The translations under genes were made by a program, and so were the position numbers. From positions 1 through 7,980 of the forward strand of contig DATBPY010000019.1 of the NCBI GenBank assembly GCA_036561085.1: a stretch of DNA of 7,980 nucleotides, in the 5' to 3' direction. Within the stretch, counting starts at the first letter, position 1. Each line of letters opens with the position of its first letter. The notes beneath the pieces were generated by a model. That model saw only the letters and a list, made by a program, of their open reading frames with translations. It was not told the origin of the DNA and ran no database searches. This stretch comes from CAILHX01 sp036561085. Lineage in GTDB: Bacteria; Pseudomonadota; Gammaproteobacteria; Burkholderiales; Methylophilaceae. Below are positions 6,348 through 7,980 of this stretch, piece after piece.

Positions 6348-7493
6348 AGCCACAAGACAAGCATCGATGATGCCTTATTCCGCCATCTGGTCGACAATTC
6401 GAACATCCCGTTGATAGGCAGCGCCGCCGGTAGTTTATTGGTGGCGATGGCGCATATGTATACCCCCAACAGCAAGCTGGTATTCGGCTGGATGCTGCTG
6501 GTACTGCTCACCGTAGGCGTGCGCTACTGGCTGGTGCAGCGTTGCCGGGCGCGCCTGAACATCGCGGATTACAACGAGAGCCAGGCCATGCGTTATGCGC
6601 TGACCCTGGGCATGTCCGGTATCGCTTGGGGGTTGGGCGGCCTGTTCGTGGTGAACACCACCCCTATCGCCACCGTGGTCGTCATCACCGCCATCCAGGC
6701 CATGGTGATGGGCGGCGCACTGACGCTGGGCGCTTTCATGCCCGCTTTCTATGCCTTCGCCATCCCCGCCACCATGCCCATGGTGATCGTGCTGCTGACC
6801 AGCAAAGAGAATTCCAATTTCGTACTGGCGCTATGTACCATCATCTTCCTGTTGCTGTTCATCAACATCGCCAAACGCTTCAGTCGTGCCCTGGGCAAGA
6901 CGCTGCAACTGACATTCGAGAAACAAGCACTGGTCAATGCGCTGACTGAAGCTTACGACCAGCAGACGGTACTGGCGAAGACCGACGGCCTGACCCGGCT
7001 GGCTAACCGGCGGCATTTCGACGAAGTACTGGATAAGGAGATCGCGCGCCTGCAACGCTCGGGCGAACCGCTCTCGCTGCTCATCCTCGACGTAGACCAC
7101 TTCAAGGCGTTCAACGACACCTACGGTCATATCGCAGGGGACGAATGCCTGAAACAGATCGCCGACATCTTCCAGCGCCACCTCAATCGCACCACCGACC
7201 TGGCGGCACGCTACGGCGGCGAGGAATTCGCCGGGGTGATGCCGGAGACCGGCCATGCCGGCACCATACTGCTGGCGGAGCAGATACGCGTGGATGTCGC
7301 AGCCTTGAAGATACCGCACAGCAAATCGCCCACTGCCCAGCACGTCACTATCAGCCTGGGCGTTGCCACCTTGAATTGCGCGGAGCTGGAATCATCCAAC
7401 CACGCCATCTCACTTACCGATAAACTGCTGTATCGCGCCAAATCGGAAGGCCGCAACCGCGTGGTCGCATTGAACGCTCTGGAAATCGTATAG
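6345..7493 (+). CDS. Diguanylate cyclase (GGEEF) with six-helix membrane sensor
   Basis: Third c-di-GMP synthase of the cluster, 382 residues. The N-terminal half has about six hydrophobic helices (roughly 21-39, 46-64, 86-104, 108-130, 133-152, 158-176) with almost no periplasmic loop. It probably senses something in or near the membrane; I do not recognise a named sensor family. A helical linker (about 178-210) rich in Gln, Glu and Leu could dimerise as a coiled coil. The catalytic domain shows 'DGLTRLANRR' 214-223, 'LILDVDHFK' 246-254, 'GGEEF' 291-295 and I-site Arg282-Thr-Thr-Asp285. The active site is the Glu variant, which is fully functional in known cyclases. The TTG start has a strong GAGGAG at 5 bases. 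The stop is 19 bases before the next gene, so the two are probably one transcript. The 114-base gap upstream holds no recognised promoter or terminator. Confidence 0.94.
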   Translation: MSHKTSIDDALFRHLVDNSNIPLIGSAAGSLLVAMAHMYTPNSKLVFGWMLLVLLTVGVRYWLVQRCRARLNIADYNESQAMRYALTLGMSGIAWGLGGLFVVNTTPIATVVVITAIQAMVMGGALTLGAFMPAFYAFAIPATMPMVIVLLTSKENSNFVLALCTIIFLLLFINIAKRFSRALGKTLQLTFEKQALVNALTEAYDQQTVLAKTDGLTRLANRRHFDEVLDKEIARLQRSGEPLSLLILDVDHFKAFNDTYGHIAGDECLKQIADIFQRHLNRTTDLAARYGGEEFAGVMPETGHAGTILLAEQIRVDVAALKIPHSKSPTAQHVTISLGVATLNCAELESSNHAISLTDKLLYRAKSEGRNRVVALNALEIV

Positions 7494-7512
7494 ATCGGAA
7501 TATCAAGAAAAA

Positions 7513-7980
7513 ATGCCCAAAAGTCGCCGCCTGCCCATTAGTTTCAGATTCTCTCAAATATGTATTCTTTCGCTGGCAATAGTCTCCGGCTCGACACAAG
7601 CAGCAGGCTTCTCCGACAAGATACTGGCTGACATAAAAAAAGCCGCCGAAACGCCTGATGCCACCCTGATAGGTGGTGGCATCACTTACGAACCCGCCTA
7701 CGACGGCTCTCGCTCCAGCAAAGTCGCCGCCGTACCCATCATCAGCTATACCGGCAACAACCTGTTCGCGCGCACCACCGAAGGCATACTCGAAGGCGGC
7801 GTGCGGGTCGAATTGCTCGATGGCCTGCATCTGGGCGCCCAGCTCGCCTATGAAGAAGGCCGCGAGACCAGCGATTCGGATCTCCTGAAACGGCATAATT
7901 TCGAGACGCTGGATTCCAGCGCATCCTACGGCGCATTCGTGCAATACGAAAAAGACATAGGCCCCATGCCCATAGACCTG
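7513..7980 (+). CDS. MipA/OmpV-family outer-membrane protein, 5' part
   Basis: The first 156 residues of an outer-membrane protein that runs off the window with no stop codon. Residues 1-30 look like a Sec signal peptide: Lys4, Arg5, Arg6, then a hydrophobic stretch (16-25), with a likely cut after Thr-Gln-Ala30 or Ala31. The mature part matches the start of the MipA/OmpV family: 'IGGGITYEPAYDGSRSSKVAAVPIISY', seen between 53 and 79, is the typical first strand, acidic-aromatic turn and second strand. It is followed by beta-strand pairs such as 'GILEGGVRVELLDGLHLGAQLAYEEG' (91-116). MipA in E. coli is a scaffold linking murein synthase and hydrolase; other members act as porins or antibiotic-related barrels, so a function cannot be fixed here. 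ATG 7513 has only a weak A-rich leader (AAGAAAAA). The gene begins 19 bases after the third cyclase, suggesting a shared transcript. Confidence 0.85.
   Translation, partial: MPKSRRLPISFRFSQICILSLAIVSGSTQAAGFSDKILADIKKAAETPDATLIGGGITYEPAYDGSRSSKVAAVPIISYTGNNLFARTTEGILEGGVRVELLDGLHLGAQLAYEEGRETSDSDLLKRHNFETLDSSASYGAFVQYEKDIGPMPIDL

Overview
The window reads as ordinary chromosomal DNA of a Gram-negative bacterium. It has outer-membrane beta-barrel proteins, a periplasmic binding protein with a Sec signal peptide, moderately GC-rich codons and TTG starts. The protein styles (an OprO/OprP-type porin, ModABC, multi-membrane-pass GGDEF proteins, MipA/OmpV) suggest a betaproteobacterium, perhaps of the Nitrosomonadales/Gallionellaceae kind. 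That placement is inference from memory, not a measured result. All seven genes lie on the + strand. There is no tRNA, rRNA, CRISPR array, insertion sequence or phage gene.

Region 1 (1-3636) is an anion-uptake block. It starts with the 3' part of an OprO/OprP-family porin, which ends at 955. Then comes a complete molybdate ABC transporter: modA (periplasmic binding protein), modB (permease, TTG start) and modC (ATPase with a C-terminal TOBE domain, overlapping modB by 8 bases). No clear intrinsic terminator separates the porin from modA, so the porin may supply the outer-membrane step for the same oxyanion. modC is followed by an imperfect hairpin and a short direct repeat.

Region 2 (3744-7493) holds three consecutive diguanylate cyclases. 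Each has an intact GGDEF/GGEEF active site and an intact RxxD product-inhibition site. Their N-terminal membrane sensors differ: a compact membrane module with a D..T..P.I....FYLLP signature, a periplasmic dCache domain between two membrane helices, and a six-helix membrane module. There is no EAL or HD-GYP phosphodiesterase and no PilZ effector in the window.

Region 3 (7513 to the window end) is the 5' part of a MipA/OmpV-family outer-membrane protein. It begins 19 bases after the third cyclase and is probably in the same transcript.

I see no wholly new system. The points most worth checking are the porin-modABC pairing, the triple cyclase cluster with three unlike sensors, and the cyclase-MipA pairing.
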